From NCBI GenBank assembly GCA_030847615.1, contig JAUMIR010000001.1, forward strand, positions 181,989,001-182,053,000: a stretch of DNA of 64,000 nucleotides, written 5' to 3'. The position numbers and the translations under genes are program-made. Position 1 is the stretch's first letter. Every line of letters starts with the position of its first letter. This document shows positions 31,785-44,222 of this stretch, in pieces. The notes under the pieces were generated by a model. The model was not told the DNA's origin. It worked only from the letters and a program-made list of their open reading frames with translations, and made no database searches. This DNA is from Gambelia wislizenii (Eukaryota; Chordata; Lepidosauria; Squamata; Crotaphytidae).

Positions 31785-31910
31785 TAATAACAATAACAAC
31801 AATTTATTTCTTACCTGCCTCTCCCTGTGGATCAAGGTGGCGAACAACACATCACCACATAAACATAATATTAATTAAAAACACATATCAGGTAAAAATT
31901 ATGAATTTAA
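31785..31910 (-). mobile_element. L2-like 3' end fragment
   Basis: Trinucleotide-rich sequence, then ATTTATTTCTTACCTGCCTC and GGATCAAGGTGGCGAAC, is an inverted LINE tail of the L2/CR1 group, followed by AT-rich sequence. Confidence 0.45.
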
Positions 31911-31927
31911 AAAACAAAAAAGACTAA

Positions 31928-32508
31928 GGACTTTTTCAGACAAGCCCCTTAAAACATTCTTTTGCTGGCAGTAAAAAATCCATTTTTATGCCAGCAAAAG
32001 AACACCCACCACGACACTTATCTCTAATACCAGCAAAGGCTTCCCGGCAATGAAAGAGGAAATGAATGGATCTCCATTCACTTCCCGTTCAAAATCCTGC
32101 AGATTCTCGCAAGACTTCATTGCATGGGGAATTTTAAAAAAAACCAAAAGAACACACAAAAAGTTACACAAAGCACATACATACAGTGTAAAACTTACAA
32201 GTAACCCAGGGAATGTCATAAAAAATTGTGTCACTTACCTGGATTTCGCGATCACACCCAGAAGTGTTTGCACTGGACCGGCCATTGATGCTGCATTCAC
32301 ATGAGTACAATGGCGTGAGGTTTCACATGCCGGCAATGCCGGCACTAAAGTGCCATGGGGGATTAATTGACAGCTTGAACTGTCAATTATAAGTATGGGT
32401 TTTTGCAGGGACATAAATGTGAAAGGGCAATGTTGTGTGGTATGCGCACCCTTTTGCGTTTATGTGGCATCATTATGACACCGTATTTAGTGCATCTGAT
32501 AAAGTGAC
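31928..32508 (-). mobile_element. ~581 bp TIR element
   Basis: The left end GGACTTTTTCAGACA and right end TCTGATAAAGTGAC are inverted repeats with a small change on the right. Flanks are TAA and TTA, in C-TAA-G and C-TTA-G context. The body matches the 14686/21894 family (CACTTACCTGGAT, CATTGATGCTG, TTGACAGCTT). The hairpin at about 32059-32082 pairs GAATGGA with TCCATTC, a variant of the family stem. No coding capacity. Confidence 0.72.
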
Positions 32509-32512
32509 TTAG

Positions 32513-33436
32513 ATGAGGAAATGACTTGGATGAGGGAACAGAGGGTATGCTTATCAAGTTTGCAGATGACACCAAATTAGGAAGAGTAGCTAATACCCCA
32601 GAGGACAGGATCAGAATCCAAAATGACCTGAACAGATTAGAAAGCTGGGCCAATATTAACAAAATGAATTTCAACAGGAAGAAATGTAAGATACTACACT
32701 TGGGCATTAAAAATTAAATGCACAGATATAGGATGGGTGACACATGGCCTGAGGGCAGTACATGCGAAAAGGATCTAGGAGTCTTAATGGACCACAAGCT
32801 GAACATGAGTCAGCAGTGTGATGTAGCAGCTAAAAAAGCCAATGCGATTCTAGGCTCCATTAATAGGAGCATAGTGTCTAGATCAAGGGAAGTAATAGTG
32901 CCACTGTATTCTGCTTTGGTCAGACCTTACCCGGAATACTGTGTCCAGTTTTTGGCACCACAATTCATGAAGGATACTGAGAAGCTGGAATGTGTCCAGA
33001 GGAGGGCGACCAGGATAGTGGGAGGTCTGGAGGCTGTGCCCTATGAGGAATGGCTTAGGGAGCTGGACATGTTTAGTCTGGAGAAGAGAAGGTTGAGAGG
33101 AGACATGATAACCATGTTTAAATATTTGAAGGGATGTCATACTGAGGATGGACCAGGCTTGTTTTCTGCTGCTCCAGGGACTAGGACACAGCAATGGGTT
33201 CAAAGTACAGGAAAAGAGATTCCACCTAAACATAAGGAAAACTTTCTGACAGTAAGAGCTGTTTGGCTGTGGAATGCCCTGCCTCAGAGTGTTGTAGAGT
33301 CTCCTTCTTTGGAGGTTTTTAAACAGAGGCTGGATGGCCATCTGTCAGGAATGATTTGATTGTGTATTCCTGCATGGCAGGGGGTTGGACTGGATGGCCC
33401 TTGAGGTCTCTTCCGACTCTCCGATTCTATGATTCC
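32513..33436 (+). pseudogene. CR1 LINE, 3' part
   Basis: It begins in the RT palm at LDEGTEGMLIKFADDTKLG, with the catalytic FADD kept. It continues through LESWANINKMNFN, a stop near 32717, then [69 protein letters not shown] and FKQRLDGHLSGMI to a stop at about 33359. The 3' UTR ends GATTCTATGATTCC. The only clear break is around 32717, so it is moderately young. Confidence 0.92.
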
Positions 33437-35555
33437 TTAGGCATTTTAAAATAACCAGTACACAGTTTAAAATCCACAATTTAAAATCATCTGGATTAGG
33501 CTGGCTTCATTACACAAACGTGTTACTTAACAAATATAATATATACTTATCAAACCACCAAACAACCTTGGAGTTGTTGTTAAAAAAAAATGCTAATGGA
33601 GAGACAGCAAGATAATTTTGAAAAAGTCAAGGATTTTTCAGCTCTTGAGGTCATTTCTGAATAGATGCTTCAGTTAGTCTGCAATCCACCTTTGTCTGTC
33701 TGTCTGTTTTAATTGACAGTTCCATGGTTAATCTTTATAGAGGCAGAATTGCATCTCATCAGTTTTGCATATTCTCTGAGTAGTACATAGAAGACTTTTA
33801 AGTGTGTCATTTTCAGTGGATGGAATGAAAATTACTTGCTGAGATGTGAAGAACTCACTGAAACTTTCTCTCTGAAGTTCAACAAGGTTTCTGTTTGCTT
33901 ACTAAATCAATGAGATGGTAAGTCCAGTGGGGTCCTTTTAAATAAAACATGACATCATCTCTTCCTTGTCATCAAGGAACTTTTTCATTCCTCAAAGAGT
34001 TATTGTTTCTCTTAGAACACAGTAACAGAATCTTCATCTTATTCATGAATGCATTAGATCCCATGGCTATAGGACACAGAAGCAGGTGTCCTTAAGCTCA
34101 TTGATCTCTACAAGCTTCACCGGACTAAAGCTGTGTTGAGTGATGGTCACCATCTCTGATGGCCAAAAGGCTTGCCTTCAACCTGATAAATGATTTATGT
34201 ATTTTTATTTTTTTTTACCTAGCTGTGGATTGACTTTCAGGCCCAAGCTGGTAGAAACCATGGCAACCTTTGCTTCTGAGTGTTGCCCCTTGTGAGTCTG
34301 ACCAAGGAATGGAAAGACATTTTGCTGGACTAAATAGTCCAACTAAAGCAATGCACATATTTTAAAATGGGAATGGCTAAAATGTATTTTAGGGGGGGGG
34401 CGGAATCTGAAGAACAACATTTTTGAATGGGGAAAACTTGCACAAATTAGTGGAAGTGAGTAAATTAGGGGTAAAGGGGGCACTACGTTGCAACCTGATA
34501 TAAAATAAAAACAGGATGAAAATGAAGATGGGATTTTCATTTCTCTAATATGATGAGATAAGACTGAACTATGAAATTATGAGTCCAAATTAACACAGAA
34601 ACCCTAAATTCCACCCTTGTATTTGAACCATTATTTGCCTTCTCCTTCACAGTGGTAGCAGAAATAATGTAAATACATAAGCTTACTATAATACCATCTT
34701 CTCGTAGTAAACGGATAGGGAACACTTTCACTCCCCCTCCCCCTTTTGGGAGGATGAAGACAATTGGTCCTCTTTCCTGCCTTGGATGAGGACAGCCTAT
34801 CAGGGGAAGGTCACATGTGGAGTAATCTTAGCAGATGCCTGTCTGTATCCCCTCAGTAGTTCCCAAGGTGTTTTTCTGGCTAAGAACATGGTTGTGTACT
34901 TTACCGCTCCATATGTTTTCAGCTAATTGGTCTTCATTGTAAATATCTGCTAGCCATTGGTTCTTTTTGACAGCTTCATCTTGGCCTACTGCAGAATAGT
35001 TGGTTGCGACTGTGTCAGCCCACTTCAGCTCAGTTCTCTTTGAAGCCATTCCCAATGGATCTTTCCTGAGCAGTGGTGGTTGTGTGCTCCACCATTTACT
35101 GAGGCATTCTGGAGGGTCTGTTCTTTATTTCTGTCATCTATTGTTGTTCTGCTCTGCTATCACTGGTGTGGCTTTTGTTTTGTTCTTATGCTTTGTTACT
35201 GATGATTAATTCTACTCAGCTGCACTGTGCTGCTGCTTCAGTTTTGGGGTATTACCATCTCATGTAGCTCTGTCAACATTGTCAGTTCTGCCTCTCTATC
35301 TTCCCCTTTCCCTCCCAGCATGGTTGATGTCAGCTTGTGTAGCTCTGCTAAATTGTTTGTGGCATTCTCATGGTTGCTGGTGCCAGCTTGTGCTACTCTA
35401 CCACCACTGCTTGTTTCCTCCCACTTCTTTCAAGTCACCTTTCCCTCATCATCAGCTTTACAAATATTGGAAAAGTATGGCATGAAAAGGTCCTTATTAA
35501 AAAGGTCCTTTTAATAAGTATGTTTGTTACATACTTCTTTCTTGCTGTCTTCTTA
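33437..35555. other. Unassigned stretch, no gene seen
   Basis: No recognised gene. The 75-codon minus frame at 34828-35055 and the Ser/Leu-rich plus frames at 35000-35579 have no motif I can name. Confidence 0.35.
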
Positions 35556-35853
35556 GAAGTGTACCACATACTGAAGTAAAGCAGCAGGGCAGCCATAAGG
35601 TTCCACTTTCCATGCTGCCTTACAGCATGACATAGTCATTCTTCCGGTGTTCTGCCATTCCGGTCATGTGGGAGACCAAGGTAAAACTGTGTTTTTTTGT
35701 TAATGGGTTTTTCCAGTTAGCAAAAAGATGCAGTTTTACCTTGGTCTCCTATGGGACAGGAATGGAAGAATGATGACGTTGTGCAGTAAGGCAGTGCAGA
35801 AGACAGGACCTTCTAGCTGCACTGCTGCTTTACTCCAGCGTGCAGTAAGCCTC
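35556..35853. mobile_element. 298 bp palindromic DNA element
   Basis: Left and right halves are inverted copies: AGTAAAGCAGCAG pairs with CTGCTGCTTTACT, GAGACCAAGGTAAAACTG with CAGTTTTACCTTGGTCTC, and TCATTCTTCC with GGAAGAATGA. TTA flanks both sides (35553-35555 and 35854-35856) in a C-TTA-G site, the classic PIF/Harbinger target. Ends are GAAGTGTACC and, inverted, GAGGCTTACT. No protein. Confidence 0.78.
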
Positions 35854-35879
35854 TTAGACGTTGTTGCTGTATTTATTTT

Positions 35880-35975
35880 TAGTTGTTCTTGTTGTTGTTG
35901 TTGAAGCATTTTTCACTCCACTCTTCAACCATAAAGTCTCCCAGAGTGGCTTCTAAAAAATGAATTTGACAGTTA
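35880..35975 (-). mobile_element. Inverted LINE/SINE tail with (GTT)n
   Basis: GTTGTTGTTGTTG followed by CACTCCACTCTTCAACC and CTCCCAGAGTGGCTTC resembles an inverted L2-group 3' end. It is short and diverged. Confidence 0.35.
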
Positions 35976-36269
35976 CCTTACAATTTAAATGAGACAGGAC
36001 GCCCAAGGAAAAGGGAATAGCAGTGGGAGAGGGGATTAAGTTCATCATCTGCTGGCTGCTCTTTTTCTCCCTCAGAGTAGTGTCAATTGGAATATGGAGG
36101 AAGGGGCTCCCATGAGGCTGTGGGGCCCAGGCACAACGGATCCTCTTCTTTCTTCCTCAGAGGCCAGACCAAATCAAGTTGGAATCTAGAGGGAGGTGCT
36201 ATAACATTTTTCTCTCTGTATTTCCTAAAGTTCACTTCCTATTTGTTTCCCCCATTTTTCCAATTAATT

Positions 36270-36680
36270 CATCCACTTGATTAGTCTCATGAGTAGTTCC
36301 TGGTGATCAATTACTTCCTATTGATTGCCTCACTCTCTAATTAATGTATATATTTGATTAGCTAAATTTGTAGCCCCTGTTGATTAACTGTCCCTTAAAA
36401 TTTATAAATTGATTGCTGCTAATTTTCCACTACAATTAATTACTATTTGATTATCCCTTTTGGTATTGTACATTGATTATATTCTCTTGGGATTCAGTTA
36501 ATTTACCTCTCACTGATTTGCACTTTCATTTTGCCAGACTAATTAGTGTCTTCCACATTAATTGGTTACTCCTTTGATTGTCCATTGAGGTTGGTTTAAT
36601 TCATTAATCACCTATGAATTGATATATTTCACTTAATTACTTAATTTATTACTATCAGTTAGATTATTCATTAAGACATC
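36270..36680. repeat. Degenerate TTGATTA/TTAATTA cluster
   Basis: About twenty short blocks of the form TTGATTA, TTAATTA or CTAATTA recur roughly every 20-25 bp, separated by C/T-rich sequence such as CCCTT. This may be a decayed short minisatellite. The same cores resemble homeodomain binding sites, but no gene nearby supports regulatory use. Confidence 0.4.
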
Positions 36681-38124
36681 AAAGAAAACTCCTTTTAAAA
36701 AAAGCAGACTTGTCTTTACAGAACATTGCAAAATGGAATTTGTCATCATATTATGGTGAGGATAGAGTGGCTACTCCACCTATGCAGGAGCTTTTGAATA
36801 GTGCCTAGTTCTTGAAATGGAAAAGGTGGAGGCACTATTAATACCTTTCATTCCTAATGATAATATTGCACTGTGCCATTATTTCCCAAATATCAAATTG
36901 TTAGGCTGTGATTTCCCAATACCAAATATTATAGTGCTATGACTTCCCAAATACCTTTTGTTCTCACTTTTATTTCTATTCTTACTGATACTGCCACTTA
37001 GCCTCCTTTTTTCTATCTTGTGCCATCGGACCTTCTGTTAATAGTGCTCTATTATCTTCCCTCCGAGTACAGACACGATTAGTTTAGCCAGCAGAGATGC
37101 AATCAGTTGTTTGTTGAATTATTGTTGTTGAGTTATTGTTGTTGTTGTTGTTTTCTCCTTCTTTCTGAGTTACTTTGGCCAGCTGCGTTTCTCGTTAGGG
37201 AAGCAATTTTATTTTGACAAGGCTCTTCCCATGAGCTTATCTATATCTTGTTCAGCTTGTGAGTCATTCAATACTATTCCAGAGTGGGCTTTGTGTAACA
37301 GAACAAGCCTTACAGTTTCAATCCAGCATCTGGATTATGTTTTTTTTTCCTGCCTCTGTGAATTCTTTTCCATGCTTCCAAAGTTTCAACAGTCTGGCAG
37401 ATGAGTTGTGAGTTCCTTTGGCTCCAGAGTAAACTTAGGGACTCACCACATACCTCACATGTTTAAACTTTAAGATAGGCACAGTTAGCTATCTAGTTAC
37501 CTTCTTCACCACATTGCACTCATTACTTTTGAGCTCCACCGTGACCAGAAAAGTTGATACTTGGAGAGTAGTTGCTTCCAGCAGAGCTTTTCTTCATTGC
37601 TTCACAGAATTCTTCAGACCCACCATCATGCAGTCAGAGTTTCTGCCCAGACACGTGAGACCACATTCCTTTTGCTATCTTTTTTGCAGTCTTATAATGG
37701 GGCTTCTCTATGGTACCAATTTCAACATTTGGAGACAGCAAATTAAGTTCAGTGTATACTACCAGTGCCATAAGCTTTGAAGTCCTTTTCCAAGATGATG
37801 TTGGAATGATAGTGTGTTGAGAATGATACCAGAATTACTTGAGACATGACGTTTCTCAAGTGTTAACTGTTCACATTTAGCTTTAGGGGCTCATCCATAC
37901 ATTTTTGGTACCATAACATGGGAACAGTGTTCAGAAATCATGTTCTCCTAAAGTCATAAAAGTATTAAGAGCTTTTGTCCTTCAGTGCCTTTATGGCAAT
38001 ATTTTGTGCATCAAAAGCATACTGCAGGTCTGGGTAACAAGATTGTTCATGCTTTCTTGTGTTTTCAGATGTATTTTAGCACCAGAAGCCAATTCTTCCC
38101 TGGAAGTCATGCCACTGAGTCTAT
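36681..38124. other. Unassigned stretch, no gene seen
   Basis: No recognised gene or repeat family. Short (GTT)n at about 37124-37151. Confidence 0.35.
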
Positions 38125-38345
38125 GGCCAAATCCACACTGCACAAATAATCCAATGTTAAACTGGATTATTTGCCATGGTTCCTTCCTATGGAATCCTGG
38201 GATTTGTAGTTGTGGAGGAACAAGCACATTTTGGCAGAGAAGGCTAAATATCTTATAAAACTACAAATCACAGGTTTCAATGGGAAGGAACCATGGCAAA
38301 TAATCCAGTTTCAAACTGGATTATTTGTGTAGCGTGGATTTGGCC
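38125..38345. mobile_element. 221 bp foldback MITE
   Basis: The ends GGCCAAATCCACACTGCA and, inverted, GGCCAAATCCACGCTACA are TIRs. The arms carry TAATCC-A-GTTAAACTGGATTATTTG and CCATGGTTCCTTCC in both orientations, and GGGATTTGTAGTT against AACTACAAATCAC. Flanks are TAT and TAA. It is a relative of the element at 45577. No protein. Confidence 0.75.
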
Positions 38346-40120
38346 TAAAACCTTGGCCCTTATAGGCTCAGTTCGCTACTGCAGCTGCTTTGGTACCTAG
38401 AACTTGAGCTAATTGCTGATGACTGTAAGAACATAGAGAAATTAAAAGAGTTTAGAAGTTGTAAGGGATGCCTTGCACCTTTGTGTTCTACCCTCTGGGA
38501 TGTGCTTTGCAATTTTTTGCAAAGGATTTTTTTGCAAGGATTTAACTGTTAGCTCTGTCTCTGGTGCTTCATCCTCTCTCGCCTTTTATACTAAAACACA
38601 AACTATCCCTAACTATATTCAATATTTTCAGGTCAAAAAAGTGACCAATGGATCTTCTAAATCTGAACGATCATCTTCACCTCATGTTGGTACCCATCCA
38701 ATTACAGCTGAAAGCCTTCAGAACTTGTTAAATTTCATCTTACTTGTTCTTTTCAATTTGAGATGGCACTCTTTTCTGCCACTTCCTTTTTGGCATTTGG
38801 ACAGAATGACCATTCTGGTCAAACCTTTCTTTTAGGCCTAATATGGCGTTACACAAAAACAGCTTGTATGACACATTAAGGTGCTCCAAGATAGAACAAT
38901 ATGGCACGTGAATCAGCTTAATTGTGAGTATTCCTGTTTCTGAATTGCTTTACTTTGTATACTCAGTCTGGGTATCTTGATGAAACAGGATGTGATGAGG
39001 CATTCCTTCAAATGTGGCTTTGATATGAGGTGTTTCACCTATGAATTGCCCTGGAGAGATGACTGCTAGGCAAGTATTATTTGAAGTTAGAGTTGTTAGC
39101 AGCTTCACAGACTTCAAATTAGTTTAACTTAAAATAAAGTTAAGCCCATGTTTAAATCCACTTTTGTTGATGATTAGTTTAAGGACATTTGACTGTGATA
39201 GCATATCTGCTAAATGACTCAAGCAAGTCTCTAAATAAGATGCATTCCTATCTTTTGGTTTTTGTTCATTGTGTTTTGTGGATTTCCAACCCCCCCCCAA
39301 TCATTCTGAATCAGAGCAACAGTAAAAATGAGCAGATTTTCCCTGTTTCATTTCTTTATACATGCATTCTATAACTTCTGAATTCTGGCTTAACTTGGGG
39401 AATTCCCAACATTAGTTTCAGAGCTAAAGTATACAGTAGTTCTTTGTTGCTGATTGTCCATATGCAGGCTGATAAAATACCATTAAAAAGACACTCTTGA
39501 TGATGTGATCATGCATAGGATGAAACACATTAGGAAAACACCTCATCAGAAGAGTCTTGGTACATAAAAAGTCATTACCCTACCACCTTGTCTACATTCT
39601 TTATTGTTCCAGAAATCTGCATGTGAAGCAGCAGTGCTGTTGCTGAACTCAGACTTAACTGATGAGTGCTGCTTATTATGCATTTTAGTGGATTACATTA
39701 TCTTTTCCTTCTTTTTCTTCTTTTTTAGATGATGTATTTCAATTGATGTGGCTATGCTCTCATGGTCTTACATTTTATCTGCATTTCATTATCATTAGAT
39801 TCACTAAGCACTCCCATTGGTGGAAATACTAAAATATGAATAAAAGAAACATGGATATAAATAAATAAATTGTGAATATAAATCCAAGAAACAAATAAAA
39901 TGTGTTGGCTAGGGAAAGAAGCATACAGACAGCCATAGAAAAAGTGCATGTCAGGGAAAGCTGGGTTTGAAATTGAATGGAAATGTTTGTTCATTAAAAA
40001 AAAGGTATGTTTGGGGGTTTTTTAATACAAAATGATATGGAAACTGAATAGAAGAGATTTATGGCTGAATATATGTGAGCGTGGCATGGACAATGTAGAC
40101 ACTGGTTCATATATATCTGT
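38346..40120. other. Unassigned stretch, no gene seen
   Basis: No supported gene. The 120-codon plus frame at 38473-38835 has no motif. Confidence 0.35.
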
Positions 40121-40701
40121 GGTCCTGTCTACATGGTAAAAAAATTACGTACGCCGTTCAGAAGATCACTCTTATGTACACAGAAAGGGAGCTAGCGAAT
40201 CCCCCGTAAACTACGTGGATTTAGCATTCAGGAGGATTAGCGGATCTTGGCATAAAATACGTACAGCCATTCGAATGGCTGATGGTCTGTACACCCCATT
40301 TGCACACATACGAACAGGCAGTGTAATCTGATTGGCTGGTCGAGTAGAGGGGGTGGGGCTAGCAAGGAGGGGAATTGGGAGCGGCCACCATGTTGGATCC
40401 ATCTTGGATTCCCAGCTATGCAAGAGTCCGGTAAGTCCGTGGATTTTATATATAATTTTGTAAATAGGGAAAACTGAATGTCTGCAAAGCAGGCACCTTT
40501 TTAAATTAAAAAAAAAAAAGCAGCGGGAGATTTAAAACTGCCACTTGGCTTGCTCACTCCAGCCAGCTAGGGAAGGGGGCTCATACAGAGTTTAGGGGGG
40601 GGGCAAAAAATCATGTAGGTGGATCACATGCATATGAACGGCTGCCTATTCACATTTTTTACCCACCAATGGATTTTTTTTTAAATCGTATAGACAGACC
40701 C
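40121..40701. mobile_element. 581 bp TIR element
   Basis: The left end GGTCCTGTCTACATGG and right end read inward GGGTCTGTCTATACG are related inverted repeats. TGT flanks both sides (40118-40120, 40702-40704) in C-TGT-G context. The interior is CpG-richer than its surroundings (TACGTACG, TTCGAATGG, AGCGGCCACC). No transposase. Confidence 0.68.
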
Positions 40702-40781
40702 TGTGTTATAGCACTGTCAGGTTAGCCATTATGATACCTTTTGTTCTGTCATTTCTAGCCACATGGATGGAAGTGGGCTTA

Positions 40782-41423
40782 TGTCATGCCCTACTTCCAG
40801 AACTTGGAAATGGACTCTGACTCAGAGACTAAAGCAGTGGGCATACCAGGACCTGCTCAACCAGAGTAGGAGCATGTTCCAGGGCCACAGGCCTCAGACA
40901 CAGACAACAGTGTAATACCAGCTCTGGCAGAGGGTCCTGCCCCTTCAGATACAGAGGACAACTTACCTATACCTATCTTCACAGCACAGAGTCAACAAAA
41001 AAAGGGGTTGAGGCAGTCTCAGCATATCTATAGGAAGCAGCAATTAGTTAAGCAGCAGCTGTGTTAGCTGCTGCTCTATAAATACGCAGAGCTGCCCTCC
41101 AGGGGTTGTCAGAAATTATCTGATCTACCTGAGTACCTAATGTGTTCCTGCTTGTTGTGTTTGACCTGGAATGTGTTTGTTTACTCTGGACTATGTTTTC
41201 CTGACCTGGATTCTGAAGGACTACCCTGAACTCTGTTTTCCAGACCTGGACCTTGTATATTGGACTTTGCTTGTGTACTTGTGCTTTGCTTGCTAGTAAA
41301 GTAAGTGTCTGACTTCATGGTTCCTTGATTCCTTTGCCTGTAATTAGCTTGACTGTGCTGTGCCTCTGCTATCAGCTGTGTAGTAATTAGCCGTTGGCTG
41401 GTTACCCAGACACTGTTTGGACA
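40782..41423 (+). mobile_element. Solo LTR, family B
   Basis: 642 bp, TGTCATGCCC to TTTGGACA, flanked by GCTTA and GGTTA (one mismatch). A TATAAAT box lies at 41077-41083. The 5' third carries the family's acidic frame (DSDSET, then SDTEDNLPIPIF). It is the uninterrupted counterpart of the LTR at 14164-15420 and shows the empty site for that copy's insert. No internal retroviral genes adjoin it. Confidence 0.7.
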
Positions 41424-43514
41424 GGTTATTTTTAATGCATATCAAAGCAGCACAAATGCAGTCATCTGGCAAGGAACCCTGGGAAACTGACTCCTCATTC
41501 CATGAGTTAAGCTACTCAGTCTTTTGTTTGACCCAGGGTAGATAGCTTCCAGAGATCCATGGGTAGCACATACCTCCCCTGGACCATGGAGGTTCACACC
41601 CATGCCTCCTGACACCTTCCATTTTCTTTCTTTCTTTCTTTCTTTAAAAAGGCACCTTGTTCCCTCCAGTGGGCGTGGGGTAAGTTTGCCATGTTTTTGT
41701 CTCCTCCCCCAATCTGTTGTAGGCCCAGGGGAGGCTTCCCTCCCCAAAATACTAGAGGTGAGAGAAAGTCTCTTCCAGGTTTTTTTGGAGGGGGGATCAA
41801 ACAGGTTGAGGGCAAAAACATAGCAGAATGTTGTACCTCAGAGGACACACAGTATCTTTTAAAGGCCAAAATAATTATTTTGGAGGAGATGTTGGGAGCA
41901 TGGTGTGCTTATGAGGCCAAGCACCACACTTGCCCACCTCTAGTATAACCCCATGTTGATTAGGCCATGTATTTTGGCTGGCTTTTATAAGTTCCCTTGA
42001 ACAAAACCCAATTGTTCACAATCGGTATGATCAGGTGCTATAACTTGTATTGCTCTAGTGCACACAGATTATTTAGTTATTATAAATAACTAAATTTATA
42101 TATATTAATTTATATATTATAAATAACTAAATTAAAATATTTTTAGGGCACCCTTGAGTAAAACTGTCAGGGTGACATACATTAAATGTTTTCTTCTTCA
42201 GCAGACATATTGGCATGATTATCTACATTTAGGTGGCACAGCTCCTATTGTACGACAAAAAAAAAAATCAATAGTAGTTTTAAAGCACTTCTTCCTCCAT
42301 TATTTCCAGATGCATTCCCACTTTGGGGGGGTCAATATTTAGAAGTGTAGGAAGACTGAAGCTTTCATAGTATAACATATATTCTTAATCTTCAGAGCCA
42401 TCTATAAACACCACTTTCTCCAATGTCTTTACCATGTTGGTTCTTGAAAGGGGGTTTTCTGTGCTAAGCACAACAAAAAGATAGTTTTAAAAAAGAAGTT
42501 GCCCAAGGCAAGAGACACTTTGCAAAAGCAGAATCTGCCACAGCTTTTGTAAAATGAAAGCAAATATTAAAAAAGTTCCAGCATTTACAATTCCTCACAA
42601 GATGATTCTGGATTAACATTCTGTTTGGAATAAAAACACTCTAATGCTCCAGTAGATATAGGCTTACAACAGTGAAAAGCTAACACAAAAGATTTGCTTG
42701 AGGGCGGTTCTGAAACCAATTTAATGATTTTCATACATTGATTACACATCCTTGGTATACTGGATGGATTTTTGATGTTACTCTTGTAATGCTTTATGAC
42801 TTCCCAAACAGAGTATTTGAGATTTTTCTTCTGCAGTTTCAAATCAGTATCAAAGCCTGCTCTTCTTCTCATCTTGTCTTCATAATAGAACATTAAAGGA
42901 ATGGAGGACCAAAATGAGAATTTTTAGGATCTTCTCCCCACATTTCTGTAAAAGCAGACATTTAATCTCCTGAACATTTCCCCCTTCCATCACTTTTTTT
43001 CATATTCTGAGAAGCTAAAGGTTGTTGTAGTAATTTGAAAGGCCTTTTTTTCCTCTCCCGTGAAGAGATTCACTGATGCTATACTATTGTGGGCAGAGGG
43101 TGGAAGATCACGGAGATCACTTAAGATCAGCACACACACACACACACACCAGGTTTCAAAGAAGAAGGAAACAACTCTACCATCCAACACTTCTAGAAGA
43201 ACAGAAGAAAGGGGAGGGGAAGTAGCATGGGCAGGAAAGACAGGATAAGGAAGTGGAAACTGAGTGTGGTAAGATGTGAGAGAGTAGACAAAAAGAGGTA
43301 CCCCCTCAGCATGGTGTATGTACGTGTATGTGAGAGAGAAAGAGAATTCCTGTCTCCAAAATGATATTTTCCTTCAGTTTCCAAATTTATAGCATTCTGG
43401 AGAGTGTCACATTGAAAATTGATCACACTTAAAATTCTTCTATTTGTTGTGTCTGCATGTCATTGGTAACCTTTCCTCTGGCTGCCCAAACAGTATTTCT
43501 CAATGCTTGACTGA
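41424..43514. other. Unassigned stretch with simple repeats
   Basis: No recognised gene. It contains a (CTTT)n run at about 41627-41646, an AT-rich inverted repeat (TATTATAAATAACTAAAT and its partner, 42076-42130) and an (AC)n run at 43131-43149. Frames near 41442-41948 overlap on both strands and lack motifs. Confidence 0.35.
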
Positions 43515-43865
43515 AATTTTAAATTATCACCCAGGTAAGTGGCACCCTTTTTCCCCCTCCCCAGGTTACTTTTTTTAAAAATGTGTTTTTCTGCTTGCTG
43601 TACTATTTTCACATCTGGAGGAGGATTTATTTTTAAAATTCCTATGCTGCTGTTCTCTTGTGAGAACAAGAGGGATTTCAGTTGCCAGTCATAAAAGCAG
43701 CCTGACGACAGCTGCACTTATGACCAGCCAGCTTGGGGAGAGGGAAGACGTTCCTGCCGTGGAATGAAGGTAAGTGTTTGAACATTTTCCCTTCATTCTG
43801 TGGGAGGAACAGGATTGGGGCTTGTGGGCCAAGAACGGGGCATTTGGCCCTGTCTGAAAAAGTCC
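43515..43865 (+). mobile_element. 5'-incomplete TIR element of the ~600 bp family
   Basis: AGGTAAGTGGCACCC, CCCCAGGTTAC, TGTGTTTTTCTGCTTGCTGT, and TGTCTGAAAAAGTCC at the right end, follow the order of 21894-22496. The internal hairpin (43688-43724) pairs GTCATAA-AGCAGC with GCTGC-CTTATGAC. The left terminus is not recognisable. Confidence 0.6.
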
Positions 43866-44222
43866 CATGACCGTAATAAAGACATTCATTCAATGTGTAT
43901 TATAACTGAACACATGGACAAGGAACATGAAAAGAGAAGTTTATAGTGCTTATTATAGTTATATTAAATGGCTAATTTGATTATAGGCATCAGTGGGATG
44001 TGAAGGTTTTGAAAGGAGGAATCTATATCCTCAAAACAAAGAAACATATAAGATTAGATAAATATCCATCTTGTCTAAAAATGACAGAATCTTTAGAGGC
44101 CTGTTACCCAAATTGTGTGGGATCTGTGAAGAACCCACTCATATCCAGATATTAATATGGGGGATTTTAATTAGCTCAATATGGCAGCAAGAGGCTAGGT
44201 AACTGTGGGACCTTTTCACCTA

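Noticed and set aside
34828..35055. 75-codon minus-strand frame (MGMASKRTELKWADTVATNY)
   Set aside because: Reads like protein at first sight, but I recognise no family and there is no neighbouring element structure.
44206..44222. GGGACCTTTTCAC just before the LTR, like a TIR end
   Set aside because: No inverted partner is found on either side at a plausible distance.
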